A stretch of DNA of 64,000 nt from Oleidesulfovibrio alaskensis DSM 16109 (GCF_000482745.1 NZ_AXWQ01000013.1:62001-126000); one strand, 5' to 3'; shown: positions 40,625 through 50,900, numbered from the stretch's first letter. The notes: generated by a model not told the origin, from the letters alone. Program-made: numbers and translations.

Positions 40625-42289
40625 ATGCCCGTCATCACCATTACAGACCATCTAGGCAACAGCACCGAAGCAGAAGCGCCCGCAGGCGCCCCGCTTTCGC
40701 GCGCGGTATACACCAGCGGCGCCGTGCCCGCACCGCCGCTGTGTTCCGGCATCGGACGCTGCGGACTGTGCCGCATGCGCATCAGTCCCGCGCCGGTTCC
40801 CCACGCCGACGATTTGGCCTTTTTTTCTCCAGCCCGGCTGCAGCAGGGCTGGCGGCTGGGCTGCCGCCACAGCGTCAGCGACGGATTGCGCATAACTCTG
40901 CCGCACATACCGCCGGTACAAAGCGCCACACGGCCCGCAAAAACCACCGGACAACTGGGGCTGGCGGTTGACCTGGGCACCACAAGCCTGCACTGGGCCG
41001 CGGTAGACACAGCAGCAGACACCCTCAGCATTGTGGCGCAGGGACAGGAGACAAACCCGCAGATGGGTGCAGGCAGCGAGGTCATGTCGCGGCTGGCTGC
41101 GGCCGCTGATCCGGCAGTGCGCGGCAGGCTGGCGGCTCTGGTCAAAAGCAGGCTGGCCGCCCTGACAGATTTTCTGCACCGCGAAACAGGACAGCCGGTC
41201 ACCTCGCTCTGTGTGGCCGGCAACGCTGCCATGACATACATTCTGCTCGACCTGCCGGTGGAAGGCCTGAGCCGGGCACCTTACAGGCTGGATTACCGCG
41301 GCGATGAAACCGTCCGGCTGTGCGGCACGGCGCACAATACAGACACCCCGCTGCCGCCGGTTTACATTCCGCCGGTTCCCGCACCTTTTGTCGGAGCGGA
41401 CATCAGCGCCGGAATGGCCACACTGCTGTGCGATGAATCCGCACCGCCTCCGTATCCTTTTGTTCTGGCCGATCTGGGCACAAACGGCGAATTTGTACTG
41501 GCGCTGTCTCCCGCACATTCAATAGTGACCAGTGTGGCCATGGGCCCCGCTCTCGAGGGCATAGGCATGACCCACGGCAGCATGGCCTGCCCGGGCGCGG
41601 CCACGGCATTCAGCGCCACCCCGCTCGGTCTGGTGCCCGCAGTGCTGGATGCGCAGGGCATCCCTGTCGTCAGCCCTCCGGCATCGCTGCGCCCCGCCGA
41701 CATAAAAGCGGGAGCCATGGCCGCAGCACAGAGCATCCGCAGCATAAGCGGCACCGGCTACCTTTCGCTCATCACTGTTCTGCTGCAGACAGGGGTCATC
41801 ACTCCTGACGGGCAGTTCAACACACAGCCGTCCTCCGTGGCGGGCCGCAGACTGGCACGCGCCGTTGTGCATGACAGCCCGCAGGCCCCGACTCAGGGAG
41901 CCTGCCTGCGTCTCAATGCCTCGGTTACACTTTCGGCCCGCGACATTGAAGAGATTCTAAAGGTGAAAGCCGCTTTCTCGCTTGCTTTTGAACGCCTGCT
42001 GTGCGAAGCCTCGCTCTCGCCGGCGGATGTGCGCCGTGTCTTTCTGGCAGGTGCGCTGGGACAGCACGTTTCTCCGGCCGATCTTGAAACACTGGGCTTT
42101 CTGCCCCGCGGACTGGCACAATGCACCACGGCGGCGGGCAATACCGCCCTGCGGGGCGCCATGCACATGCTCACCCGCCATCACTGCCGTACCCGCGCCG
42201 CGCAATGGAGCGCAGGCGCCATTGTGGCCGATCTGACTTCAGACCCCGCATTCACCACCAACTTCATGCGCCATATGCGCTTTTCATAA
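40625..42289 (+). CDS. RACo-like ferredoxin/ASKHA corrinoid activation protein
   Basis: A 554-aa protein. Cys40, Cys46, Cys49 and Cys80 fit a plant-type [2Fe-2S] site. An ASKHA-type ATPase core follows (LAVDLGTTSLHWAAVD, LADLGTNGEFVLA) in the DUF4445 region. RACo and RamA proteins use ATP to reduce inactive Co(II) corrinoid proteins of methyltransferases. I use ATG at 40625. The linker between the ferredoxin and ATPase domains looks short. No corrinoid protein is adjacent, so the substrate is not known. Confidence 0.85.
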   Translation: MPVITITDHLGNSTEAEAPAGAPLSRAVYTSGAVPAPPLCSGIGRCGLCRMRISPAPVPHADDLAFFSPARLQQGWRLGCRHSVSDGLRITLPHIPPVQSATRPAKTTGQLGLAVDLGTTSLHWAAVDTAADTLSIVAQGQETNPQMGAGSEVMSRLAAAADPAVRGRLAALVKSRLAALTDFLHRETGQPVTSLCVAGNAAMTYILLDLPVEGLSRAPYRLDYRGDETVRLCGTAHNTDTPLPPVYIPPVPAPFVGADISAGMATLLCDESAPPPYPFVLADLGTNGEFVLALSPAHSIVTSVAMGPALEGIGMTHGSMACPGAATAFSATPLGLVPAVLDAQGIPVVSPPASLRPADIKAGAMAAAQSIRSISGTGYLSLITVLLQTGVITPDGQFNTQPSSVAGRRLARAVVHDSPQAPTQGACLRLNASVTLSARDIEEILKVKAAFSLAFERLLCEASLSPADVRRVFLAGALGQHVSPADLETLGFLPRGLAQCTTAAGNTALRGAMHMLTRHHCRTRAAQWSAGAIVADLTSDPAFTTNFMRHMRFS

Positions 42290-42293
42290 TATT

Positions 42294-44009
42294 ATGCATC
42301 AAGGAATACTCACTCCGCCTACGCGGCAGACTCAGGATATTCTGGCCCGTTACAGACAGATACTGGCCGGAGTCATGCCGCTGCGTCAGGCACACCGGCG
42401 CGAACTGCCCTATGCCATCCGCGATCTTTCACGCGTACTGACCAGCGAGCGCACAGACATGCGCAAAGGCTACTGGACAGCCCCCAGACAGATCAGCGCC
42501 TACGTACACTATTTTCTTCCGTGGAACCTGTACCGGCTGTCATGGCTGCTGCCTTCGCTGGACCTGAAGCTGGACACCCCGGCGCGGGGGGATTCTCCTC
42601 CGGTGCTGCTCGATCTGGGCAGCGGGCCGCTGACCATGGCTCAGGCCCTGTGGATATGCCGCCCCGAACTGCGCAGCGTACCGCTGACGTTCATCTGTGC
42701 CGACATGTCTTCCAAACCCATGGAACAGGGACTGGAGCTGCTGACCGCACTGGCCCGTTCGGAAGGTGCGGAACTGGCATGGCGCGTAAAACTGGTACGC
42801 GCTCCGCTGGAGGCGGTTCTGCGTGAAAACAGAGGGAAAATCGACCTGCTGACAGGCGCCAATGTGCTCAACGAACTGCGCCCCGGAAAACGGCAGCAGC
42901 CCGGCGAACGCATGGAGTCCGTTATCAGAGGCATAGCATCGGCGCTGCGCCGCGGCGGACACATGCTGATGATGGAACCGGGCACTCGCCACGGCGGGCA
43001 GACGCTGTCGCGCGCAAGAAGCAATCTTATGGAATGCGGCTGCGCCCCGCTGGCACCCTGCCCCCACTACGGTGAATGTCCCATGAACGGCAGCGCTGAC
43101 AATGCTTGGTGTCATTTCAATATGCCGTCTCATCTGGCACCGGACTGGCTGCGGCAGCTGACCGGCGAAGCACGGTTTGAAAAGCGCAACGTCAGCCTGA
43201 GCTATCTGTACGCATGCCGCGTGCCGCCCGCTTCCGGCGAGGCAGTTCAGGAATCCCGTCCCGTTGCCCCCATCCGCCCACCGGCACGCCCTGCACCTGT
43301 TTCCGAAGCGGATGCAGAAGACATTCTGGATGAATGGGATGACTGGGACGACGATACAGGCACCGTCACCGCACATTTTCCGCAGCGCGACACCGGTCTG
43401 GTCCGGGTGATTTCCGAACCGTTCTCAGTGCAGGACCATCCCGCCAGTGCACGCTACTGCTGTTCCGCATACGGCCTGACCTTGCTGCGCAACTCGGAAC
43501 GTATCCGCTCGGGTGCGCTTGTGCCTGTATGCTGGCCGCTGGACATCCACGACCGTCGCTGGCGTGACGCCAAATCAGGCGCAGTCATGGTGGAAGCGCG
43601 GACATATACCGGCAGTCCGGCTGCAGAGACAGACTGCGCCCCCGCCCTGCGTGCGGCCCGGCCACAGCAACCGGCAGACCGGCGCAACGACCGGTACCGC
43701 ACACACCCCGATACGCAGCCCGATACCCGTCCCCGCCGGCATTCCGATGCACAATCCGGCAGGCGTGCAAATGACAACCGCAGGGATGACGAACGCAGAA
43801 ACGACGGACGCAGGGATGACGGACGCAGGGATGACGGGCGGAAAACACGCCACGACGGCAGCCGGCCTGACAGAAAAGGCCCTCAGGCAGCCGACCCCGC
43901 GAAAAAGGGTGCGGACCGGCACAAAGGGAAAAACACGGCAGGCAGCAGCCGCAAGCCGAAAAAAACAACAAAACCGGCACCGTCATCGGGCGGCAGACGA
44001 GGACGGTAA
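42294..44009 (+). CDS. Rsm22-like SAM-dependent methyltransferase with Cys cluster and repeat tail
   Basis: A 571-aa protein. [13 protein letters not shown] (105-117) is the SAM motif. Cys248, Cys250, Cys256, Cys262 and Cys273 ([14 protein letters not shown]) match the Fe-S-linked pattern of Rsm22/METTL17 proteins, which act on small ribosomal subunits. Residues about 480-571 are Arg/Asp/Lys/Gly-rich and partly made of five-residue repeats; this tail probably binds RNA non-specifically. It lies 4 bases after the RACo-like gene and before lipB-lipA. Confidence 0.82.
43773..43847 (+). repeat. 15-bp repeats in the tail of the Rsm22-like gene
   Basis: Five 15-bp units start at 43773, 43788, 43803, 43818 and 43833. 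Units three and four (GACGGACGCAGGGAT) are identical; the others are diverged. They code for RRDDG-like repeats. Confidence 0.85.
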
Positions 44010-44037
44010 TCCGGAACGCAGTGGAGACGCGCAGGCA

Positions 44038-44694
44038 ATGCAGATTATCGATCTGGGGTGCATACCCTACGCCGAAGCCGTGGAAATACAGACCGGACGG
44101 GTGCAGGAGGTTGCCGCAGGAGCGGAAAACACCCTGTACCTGCTGGAACACCCGAAGGTCATAACCTTCGGGCGCAACGGCGGCCGCGAAAACCTGCACG
44201 TGGACGACAGCACTCTGGCTTCCATGGGTATAGAGGTGGCGCAGACCACCCGCGGCGGCAACATAACCTGCCATTTTCCCGGCCAGCTTGTCGCCTACCC
44301 CGTCTTCCGCATTGCGGGGCGCCCCGGTGGCATGCGGGCCCTGTTTTACAGTCTTGAGGAAGTGGTCATCAGGACGCTGGCCCGTTTCGGGCTGCAGGCC
44401 TTCCGCAGTGAAGGCCGCCCCGGTGTCTGGATAGAAAACCGCAAAATATGCTCCATCGGCATTGCCATGCGCCGGTGGACCTCGTACCACGGGCTGGCAC
44501 TCAACGTGTGCCGCGATGTAAGCCTGTTTGACATGATAACGCTGTGCGGCCTGACAGATGCCCGCGCCACGTCACTGCAGGCCGAATGTAACGATGACAG
44601 CATCACCCTGCAGGAGGTGAAAGATGTCTGCGCAGGAGAATTCCGCGCCGTTTTTGCGCATCCCCCCGTGGCTGCGCACCAGAATTCCGTGTAA
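44038..44694 (+). CDS. lipB: Lipoyl(octanoyl) transferase
   Basis: A 218-aa protein. [18 protein letters not shown] is the LipB motif, with CHF where most have [13 protein letters not shown] follows a Lys at the active site and HGLALNV is the late motif. It moves octanoate from ACP to the E2 or H protein. I use ATG at 44038; the longer open frame runs antisense-like through the previous gene's tail region. It overlaps lipA by 71 bases. Confidence 0.9.
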
Positions 44695-45499
44695 CCGCAC
44701 CTATACGGCCACCAGAGAGCTCATAGGCGATCTTAATCTGCATACGGTCTGCCAGTCGGCCAAGTGTCCGAACATGTTCGAGTGCTTTTCCAGCCGCACG
44801 GCCACATTTCTCATTCTGGGCGGTACCTGCACGCGCAACTGCGCCTTCTGCAATATTGAACCGGGTGACGTACTGCCCCCCGACGCCGGTGAACCGCAGC
44901 GCGTTGCGCTGGCTGCAGCGCGGCTGGAACTGAAGCATGTGGTCATAACATCCGTCACCCGCGACGACCTGCCCGACGGCGGTGCCGCCCACTTTGCAGC
45001 CACCATACAGGCCGTGCGCAGCCGGCTGCCCCGCTGCACGGTGGAAGTGCTCATACCCGACTTTCAGGGAGATGCCGCAGCCCTGCAGACAGTGCTGCAA
45101 GCCCGCCCCGACGTGCTGAACCACAACGTGGAAACCCCGCCCGCGCATTACAGCCGCATACGCCCGCAGGCAGACTATAGTCAGAGCCTTGAGCTGCTGC
45201 GCAGAGCACGCGCAGCCGGTTTTACCGTAAAAAGCGGACTGATGACCGGACTGGGGGAAACGGACGCCGAGGTGCTCGGTGTCATTGACGATCTTTGCGC
45301 CACGGGCTGCAACATAGTAACCGTGGGGCAGTATATGCGGCCTTCGCGCAGCCACCCCGCAGTACAGCGGTATGTCCATCCCGACATGTTCGAAGAGTAT
45401 GCGGCTTACGGACGCGCACGGGGCATACCGCATATGTTCTGCGCTCCTCTGGTGCGCAGCAGCTACAATGCATCCATGTTCGTGCAGGAAAAAAACTGA
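44624..45499 (+). CDS. lipA: Lipoyl synthase
   Basis: A 291-aa radical SAM enzyme. [13 protein letters not shown] gives the auxiliary cluster Cys, CTRNCAFC the radical SAM CX3CX2C, and VRSSYNA holds the final Ser ligand. It inserts two sulfurs into the protein-bound octanoyl chain. The ATG at 44624 follows GGAGG inside lipB, giving a long overlap and tight coupling. Confidence 0.95.
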
Positions 45500-45533
45500 C
45501 GGCAGTCAGCCGCAGAGGCAGGCATATAACACA

Positions 45534-45564
45534 ACAGCCGGATGTTTTCAGAACATCCGGCTGT
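45534..45564. terminator. Hairpin between convergent lipA and recJ
   Basis: A 13-bp perfect inverted repeat (ACAGCCGGATGTT and complement, 5-base loop) lies 34 bases after lipA and 48 after recJ. It lacks a T tail on either strand, so it may act as a bidirectional block or mRNA end stabiliser. Confidence 0.6.
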
Positions 45565-45612
45565 CTGCATATCCGCTGTCGGAAAAAGGTGCGCGGCGCT
45601 CCGCCTCTTCGC

Positions 45613-47319
45613 TCAGGAAAGTTCCCAGTCCTTGATGCGCAGATCAACCGAGGCAAGGCCGTTGTATCTGTCGATGCGCGGAGTGTAGGCAAGACGCATT
45701 TTTCTGCCGCGCATGTCGCGTGGCAGGTTATCGGCCTGCCGCCATGCCTTTGCCCGCAGGGTCACCCCGCATGACGGGTCCAGCAGTTCCAGCTGCATAT
45801 GATTTTTGCCGAACCGGCGGTTACCGCGCACTTCAAGCACAGGTGACGAAAATGTCGGTTCCGCGTTACCCATGCCGAACGGCTGCAGCAGTTCCAGCTC
45901 CTTGAGCATGGCAAAATCGGAAGCCCGCGCAAAACCAAGCTCGGCATCCACCTTGAGCGACGCCGTCAGAGGATGCGGACCGCAAGACTCGACCACAACG
46001 GCATGAAAGCGCTCACGCAGGGCATCAACTCCGGCGTGGTCAAGACTCATGCCTGCCGCCTGCCGGTGTCCGCCAAAGCCCAGCAGCAGGTCAGCGCAGC
46101 GGGTCAGTCCCTCGTGCAGATGAAATTCCGCCGTGCTGCGGCCCGAGCCTTTCACCACGCCGCCCTCATCGCACAGGATAAGCGTGGGGCGGTAAAACTC
46201 TTCCACAATGCGTGAAGCCACAATGCCTATGACACCCGCATGCCAGTGGGGCGCGTACAATACCAGTCCCATCCGGTCCTGCTGTGCTGCGGCCTGCTCT
46301 CTGGCTTCCTCCAGAATGCGCTCTTCCTCTTCTTTGCGTTCCTGATTCATGGCATCCAGACGGGCGGCAAGCGGAGCAGCCGCCGCATAGTCCGGTGCCA
46401 GCAGCAGCGAAAGAGCCGTATCAGCTTCTCCCAGCCTGCCTGCCGCATTGATGCGCGGTGCCAGTCCGAAAGCAACCTGACCGGCACCCAGAGAGGCGGA
46501 AACACTGTATCCGCTCACTTCCTTCAGCGCGGCTATGCCGGGGCGTCCCGCTTCAGTCATTACCAGCAGGCCGTTTTTCACCAGAATCCTGTTCTGACCG
46601 GAAAGATCGACCACATCGGCAATGGTGCCCAGCGCCACCAGATCAAGCAGGGGGCGGATATCCGCTTTTACACCGGTGCGCTGTGCCAGCCTGCTGTTGA
46701 GTGCAGCCATGAGAAAAAACGCCACGCCAACTCCTGCCAGCGCAGGACAGGGGCAGTCCGCCAGACGCGGGTTGCAGATGGCGTGTGCCTGCGGCAGACT
46801 TTCACCCGGCAGATGGTGGTCGGAAACAACCACGGTCATTCCCAGTTCGCGGGCACGGGCAACGGATTCATGGTCGGATATGCCGCAGTCCACAGTCAGC
46901 AGCAGACGCACCCCCTCCTGCGCCAGCCGCTCCACCCATGCCACGTTCATGCCGTAGCCTTCTTCAAAGCGGTTGGGAATATGATGGCGCGCCGCGATGC
47001 CGTGCGCGGCCAGAAAACTTTTAACCAGCGCGACGGATGTCACGCCGTCCACGTCGTAGTCGCCCCATACGGCAAACGGCAGTCCCTGCGCCAGCCCGTC
47101 ATCCAGCACTGCGGCCGCCTGTGCAAGTCCCGGCCAGCAGTCCGGCGGGGCGAGGTGGCGCAGCCCCGGGCTCAGATACACATCCATGTCTTCAGGCGTG
47201 TGCAGGCCCCGTGTCCACAGCAGTTGCACCAGCAGTTCGGAAACACCCAGACGCTCAGCCCACAGGGCCGTTTCACCGGGCAGAGGTTCTGTCCCGCGCG
47301 GTATCCAGTTTTTAGCCAC
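45613..47319 (-). CDS. recJ: Single-stranded-DNA-specific exonuclease RecJ
   Basis: A 568-aa DHH nuclease. VWGDYDVDGVTSVAL, TVDCGISD and VVSDHHLPGE hold the metal ligands; GLAPRINAAGRLG and GFGGHRQAAGMSL (DHHA1) follow, with an OB-like C-terminus. It degrades single-stranded DNA 5' to 3' in repair. It is last of the run from yicC on the same strand, 97 bases behind the HDOD gene, which leaves room for its own promoter. Confidence 0.94.
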   Translation of the reverse strand: MAKNWIPRGTEPLPGETALWAERLGVSELLVQLLWTRGLHTPEDMDVYLSPGLRHLAPPDCWPGLAQAAAVLDDGLAQGLPFAVWGDYDVDGVTSVALVKSFLAAHGIAARHHIPNRFEEGYGMNVAWVERLAQEGVRLLLTVDCGISDHESVARARELGMTVVVSDHHLPGESLPQAHAICNPRLADCPCPALAGVGVAFFLMAALNSRLAQRTGVKADIRPLLDLVALGTIADVVDLSGQNRILVKNGLLVMTEAGRPGIAALKEVSGYSVSASLGAGQVAFGLAPRINAAGRLGEADTALSLLLAPDYAAAAPLAARLDAMNQERKEEEERILEEAREQAAAQQDRMGLVLYAPHWHAGVIGIVASRIVEEFYRPTLILCDEGGVVKGSGRSTAEFHLHEGLTRCADLLLGFGGHRQAAGMSLDHAGVDALRERFHAVVVESCGPHPLTASLKVDAELGFARASDFAMLKELELLQPFGMGNAEPTFSSPVLEVRGNRRFGKNHMQLELLDPSCGVTLRAKAWRQADNLPRDMRGRKMRLAYTPRIDRYNGLASVDLRIKDWELS

Positions 47320-47416
47320 AACAGCCTCATCTCTTTATAAAAAACAAAAAAACAACGGCAGGCCGCCGCATGGGGGTATCCCACATTGCGGGCCACCGCA
47401 TGAATGTTCCAGAATG

Positions 47417-48280
47417 TCAGCCAAGCAGCGCGGCCAGCTGCCCGATGCGCTCACCCGCAAACTGGGCTTCCAGCGCCATCTGCAACCGGCCGGCATCGGC
47501 AGTGTACTCTTTGAGCAGCTGCAGCGCCGCAGCCGGAGGCGGCGTACCACGCTCAAAGGCAAGAAGCAGGGCATCGGCCAGTTGCACGGCACCTGCCCCG
47601 CGCGCATGCGCGGCATCGGCAAAATGCGGGCCGTGATGCCAGCTGATGGGTTCCGTCAGTGCCGCGGGCAGCTGCCAGTAAGCCAGCACACGGGCACCGG
47701 CCAGCGCATGGTCAAGGCCCCACCAGCGCTCTTCGGCCTTGCAGTCCGGCAGCGATTCCTGCCGTGCCAGCCCGCGTATGCCGAGCCAGTCATCCGGAGC
47801 CAGCGCCGCTATGAACAGTTTGCCGATATCATGCAGCAGCCCGGCAGTGTACAGCATTTCGGGATCAAGATCTTCGGTGCCAGCCGCTATTATACGGCAG
47901 AATGCCGCCACGCGCAGCTGATGCAGCCAGTAGCCGGCGGTACAGAACCGGTCCGGCAGAGGATGCATGCGCGCCACGGAGGAAAATCCCAAAGCCAGTA
48001 CCAGATTGCGCACCTCGCGCATACCCAGCACGGTCACGGCGCGCCCCACGGTGGTTACCTCGGCCTGCAGACCGTAATAGGCGGAATTGGCCAGAGAAAG
48101 AATACGCACGGCCAGCGAAGGGTCGCGGCTGACCAGTTCGCCAACCTCGGAAAGCGAAAGCCGGGAGTCATCACCGGTTCCCGCAAACAGATCGCGCATA
48201 AGCCCGTGATCCACGGGAAGCGCCGCCTGAGCTTCCAGTGCCCGCTGCAGAAACGCATGTGCCCTGTCCTGTCTGTTCAC
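47417..48280 (-). CDS. HDOD-domain protein
   Basis: A 287-aa helical protein. VSRDPSLAVRILSLANSAYY and AVTVLGMREVRNLVL are HDOD core motifs. LYTAGLLHDIGKLF looks HD-like, though the domain usually lacks phosphodiesterase activity. The GTG start at 48280 has AGGAG upstream; the open frame before it is not coding. HDOD proteins often take part in signalling or stress responses. The specific role here is unknown. Confidence 0.85.
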   Translation of the reverse strand: MNRQDRAHAFLQRALEAQAALPVDHGLMRDLFAGTGDDSRLSLSEVGELVSRDPSLAVRILSLANSAYYGLQAEVTTVGRAVTVLGMREVRNLVLALGFSSVARMHPLPDRFCTAGYWLHQLRVAAFCRIIAAGTEDLDPEMLYTAGLLHDIGKLFIAALAPDDWLGIRGLARQESLPDCKAEERWWGLDHALAGARVLAYWQLPAALTEPISWHHGPHFADAAHARGAGAVQLADALLLAFERGTPPPAAALQLLKEYTADAGRLQMALEAQFAGERIGQLAALLG

Positions 48281-48340
48281 GGGTGCTCCTGTGTTTCGCG
48301 TACATCCGCCCGCTCTGCCCGGCATGCGGGGCGGCCCCCC

Positions 48341-49285
48341 CTACAATTCTATGGGCGTGGCCGCTCCGTTTTCTTCGGGCTTTGCCGTATCCTGTTCCGC
48401 AGCCGGCTTCCCGTCCCGTGCTTCCGGCGCCTGCTGTTCTGCGCCGCCGTTCTGTCCCTGTTCCTGTGCAGCCTTGATGCGGCGCAGCATGTCCAGCGCG
48501 GCACCTTTCATCTCCTGCGGAACAAGATCCTTGGCTTTCATCCATGCCAGAAACTTGCCTGCCGCTTCCAGCGAGGGGTTGGCATCCAGACATTTGAGCA
48601 GGTGCTCCATGGTGCGTGTATAGTCTTTCATCTCCAGACAGGCCCGCGCCATGTTGTACTGCAGGTTTTCATCGCTGCCGGAAAGCTCCAGCGCACGTTC
48701 GTAGTACTCGATGGCCTGCTCGAACATCTTGTTTTTGCGCAGACTGATACCGAATTCGTTGAACAGGTGCTTGTGCTCCGGCTCAAATGCCGCCTCCAGC
48801 TTGACCAGCCGCTCAAAGATATTGTCCGCCTTGGCCGATTCTCCCCGTTCAAGATAGGTAAGTCCCAGCCCGAAGTTGGCACGCACGTTTTCTTCGTCCA
48901 CCTTCAGGGCATTGCCGTATTCAAACTCCGCGCTGAAATGCTCGCCCCGTGAACGGTGCCTGTCGGCACGGGCCACGGTTTTGTTCAGTTCCTGCATTTT
49001 GGGAAACACAGTCTGCACATAGAATTCCGGTTCGGGCTGAAAGGTGCTCAGCACATCGTCCAAAGCCACCTTGCGCTTGGGACCGGAAGGAATGTAGTTG
49101 CTGTTCAGGGGCTGCACCTCCACCACACCGTCGTCCAGTTCCTCCACCATCCAGAATGCTTTCTGAATGGTTTTACGGGTCGTGGTTCCCGTGCCCACCT
49201 TACGGACTTCCTGCGTGGAAAAAACGCCTTTGATACGTTTTTTTTCCTGCCTGCCGCCGGCAGCTGCGCCTTGTTCCTGCTGCAT
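48341..49285 (-). CDS. TPR-repeat protein of unknown function
   Basis: A 314-aa protein. An N-terminal basic region (KKRIKGVFSTQEVRKVGTGT) is followed by about four TPR-like units (about 110-250: ADRHRSRGEHFSAEFEYGNA, FEQAIEYYERALEL) and a Glu/Ala-rich tail. No signal peptide. AAGGAG precedes ATG. TPR units bind partner proteins; the partner is not evident. It follows pyrF by 31 bases. Confidence 0.75.
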   Translation of the reverse strand: MQQEQGAAAGGRQEKKRIKGVFSTQEVRKVGTGTTTRKTIQKAFWMVEELDDGVVEVQPLNSNYIPSGPKRKVALDDVLSTFQPEPEFYVQTVFPKMQELNKTVARADRHRSRGEHFSAEFEYGNALKVDEENVRANFGLGLTYLERGESAKADNIFERLVKLEAAFEPEHKHLFNEFGISLRKNKMFEQAIEYYERALELSGSDENLQYNMARACLEMKDYTRTMEHLLKCLDANPSLEAAGKFLAWMKAKDLVPQEMKGAALDMLRRIKAAQEQGQNGGAEQQAPEARDGKPAAEQDTAKPEENGAATPIEL

Positions 49286-49316
49286 ATTCACACTCCTTCT
49301 GACAATGACAGGCGGT

Positions 49317-50021
49317 CTACGCCTGCCGGACAGATTCCATGATGCTGTACGCGGCCCCGGCCGGGTCAGCGGCTCCGGTAACGGGTCTGCCCACAACCAG
49401 ATAGTCGGAACCGGCCCGCGCAGCCTGCTGCGGGGTCATGGTTCTGCGCTGGTCGTCATCCGCCGCGGCGGGCCGGATGCCCGGAGTAAGACAGATGTAG
49501 TCTGTACCGCAGCTTTTTTTGATGCTTTCAACTTCATACCCCGAACACACGACACCGTTCAAGCCCCACTCTCTGCCGGAGCGCGCCAGCACATCCACCA
49601 CGCTGTCCAGCGGCAGGTCAAGACCGGCAGGCAGATCCTGCTGGGCCATACTGGTAAGCACTGTCACGCCCAGCAGCACCGGCGGCGCAGCAAGCCCCTT
49701 GCGTTCACAGCCTTCCTGCAGCCCCTGCACGGCGGCCTGCGCCATACGGGCGCCCCCCAGCAGATGAATGTTGACCATGTCCGCACCGGCGCAGACCGAT
49801 GAACGCACCGCACCGCGGACGGTATTGGGAATGTCGAAAAACTTCAGATCGAGAAAAACAGAAAAACCCATGTCTTTGAGACGGCGCAGGATGTCCGGCC
49901 CGGCGGCCGTGTACAGTTCAAGCCCCACCTTGACCCAGGGGCAGCTTCCTTGCAGCCGTGCAGCCATGGCAACAGCCTGTTCGCTTTCAGGATAATCAAG
50001 AGCAACCACAAGTTCCGGCAT
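49317..50021 (-). CDS. pyrF: Orotidine 5'-phosphate decarboxylase
   Basis: A 234-aa TIM-barrel enzyme. LDLKFFDIPNTVRGAV holds the catalytic Lys and Asp network; LTPGIRP and YLVVGRPVTGA bind phosphate. It makes UMP, last step of pyrimidine synthesis. Three ATG codons in a row (50027, 50024, 50021) follow GGAG; I take 50021 (MPELVVALDYP) as best spaced. The others would add one or two Met and overlap gmk. Confidence 0.93.
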   Translation of the reverse strand: MPELVVALDYPESEQAVAMAARLQGSCPWVKVGLELYTAAGPDILRRLKDMGFSVFLDLKFFDIPNTVRGAVRSSVCAGADMVNIHLLGGARMAQAAVQGLQEGCERKGLAAPPVLLGVTVLTSMAQQDLPAGLDLPLDSVVDVLARSGREWGLNGVVCSGYEVESIKKSCGTDYICLTPGIRPAAADDDQRRTMTPQQAARAGSDYLVVGRPVTGAADPAGAAYSIMESVRQA

Positions 50022-50023
50022 CA

Positions 50024-50644
50024 TCATCTCCAATCCTGCAGCAGTTCGTCCACCAGTTCCGGGCGGCAGGTGGGCGACAGGGTGGCAGCCAGATACGCGG
50101 CACGCAACTCGTCATACGCCTGCTCCAGATTGTCATTCACTATCCAGGCGTTGAACCAGTGGGCCTGCTGCAGTTCGCGGCGGGCGTTGGCCAGACGACG
50201 GCGGATGGTATCTTCGGGGTCGGTGCCTCTGGCACGCAGCCGGCGCTCAAGCTCGGCACCGGACGGCGGCAGAATAAACACATAGCAGCCCTGCTTAAGC
50301 GAACCACGCAGCTGCGCCGCGCCCTGCACATCGATGTCAAAAAGCACATCACGCCCGCGGGCCAGCAGCTGGCGGGTGTCTTCCAGCGGGGTTCCGTAAA
50401 AATTTCCGTGCACTTCGGCCCATTCGGCAAAAAAGCCTTCATCACGCAGCCGGATGAACGTTTCTTCATCGACAAAGTTGTATTCGCGCCCGTGCTCTTC
50501 GCCCGCACGCGGCTGGCGTGTGGTGTAGGATACAGAAAAGGCAAACCGGGGGAATTCTTCCAGCAGGCGGCGGGTAAGCGTGGTTTTTCCTGTGCCAGAG
50601 GGCGCGCAGAGCACCAGCACTATGCCGGAACGGGGACGGACCAT
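50024..50644 (-). CDS. gmk: Guanylate kinase
   Basis: A 206-aa kinase. CAPSGTGKTTL is the P-loop; SYTTRQPRAGEEHGREYNFV and FDIDVQGA are GMP and Mg sites. It phosphorylates GMP to GDP. The start overlaps the stop of remA by one base and pyrF starts about its stop. Confidence 0.94.
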   Translation of the reverse strand: MVRPRSGIVLVLCAPSGTGKTTLTRRLLEEFPRFAFSVSYTTRQPRAGEEHGREYNFVDEETFIRLRDEGFFAEWAEVHGNFYGTPLEDTRQLLARGRDVLFDIDVQGAAQLRGSLKQGCYVFILPPSGAELERRLRARGTDPEDTIRRRLANARRELQQAHWFNAWIVNDNLEQAYDELRAAYLAATLSPTCRPELVDELLQDWR

Positions 50645-50898
50645 TAACTGTTTTCCTCCTGAATGAAACGTTGTCCTATGGTTTCCGCCTGAATGGCGGA
50701 CAGTATGACATGGTTGGAATCGGTGACGATGATGGACCGCGTCTTGCGGCCCTGTGTGGCGTCGACAAGCCGCCCCTGATCACGGGCTTCCTCACGCAGT
50801 CTGCGCATGGGAGCCGATGCGGGATTCACTATGGAAACCACGCGTTCGGCAACCACAAAGTTGCCGAACCCGACATTAAGAAGTCTTTGTTTCTGCAT
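50644..50898 (-). CDS. remA: RemA/DUF370 family DNA-binding protein
   Basis: An 84-aa protein: LLNVGFGNFVVAERVVSIVN, then ATQGRKTRSIIVTDSNHVIL. In Bacillus RemA forms DNA-wrapping rings and activates matrix genes. In many bacteria the gene sits before gmk, as here. It lies 2 bases behind yicC. The role in a Gram-negative is not known. Confidence 0.9.
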   Translation of the reverse strand: MQKQRLLNVGFGNFVVAERVVSIVNPASAPMRRLREEARDQGRLVDATQGRKTRSIIVTDSNHVILSAIQAETIGQRFIQEENS

Positions 50899-50900
50899 GA

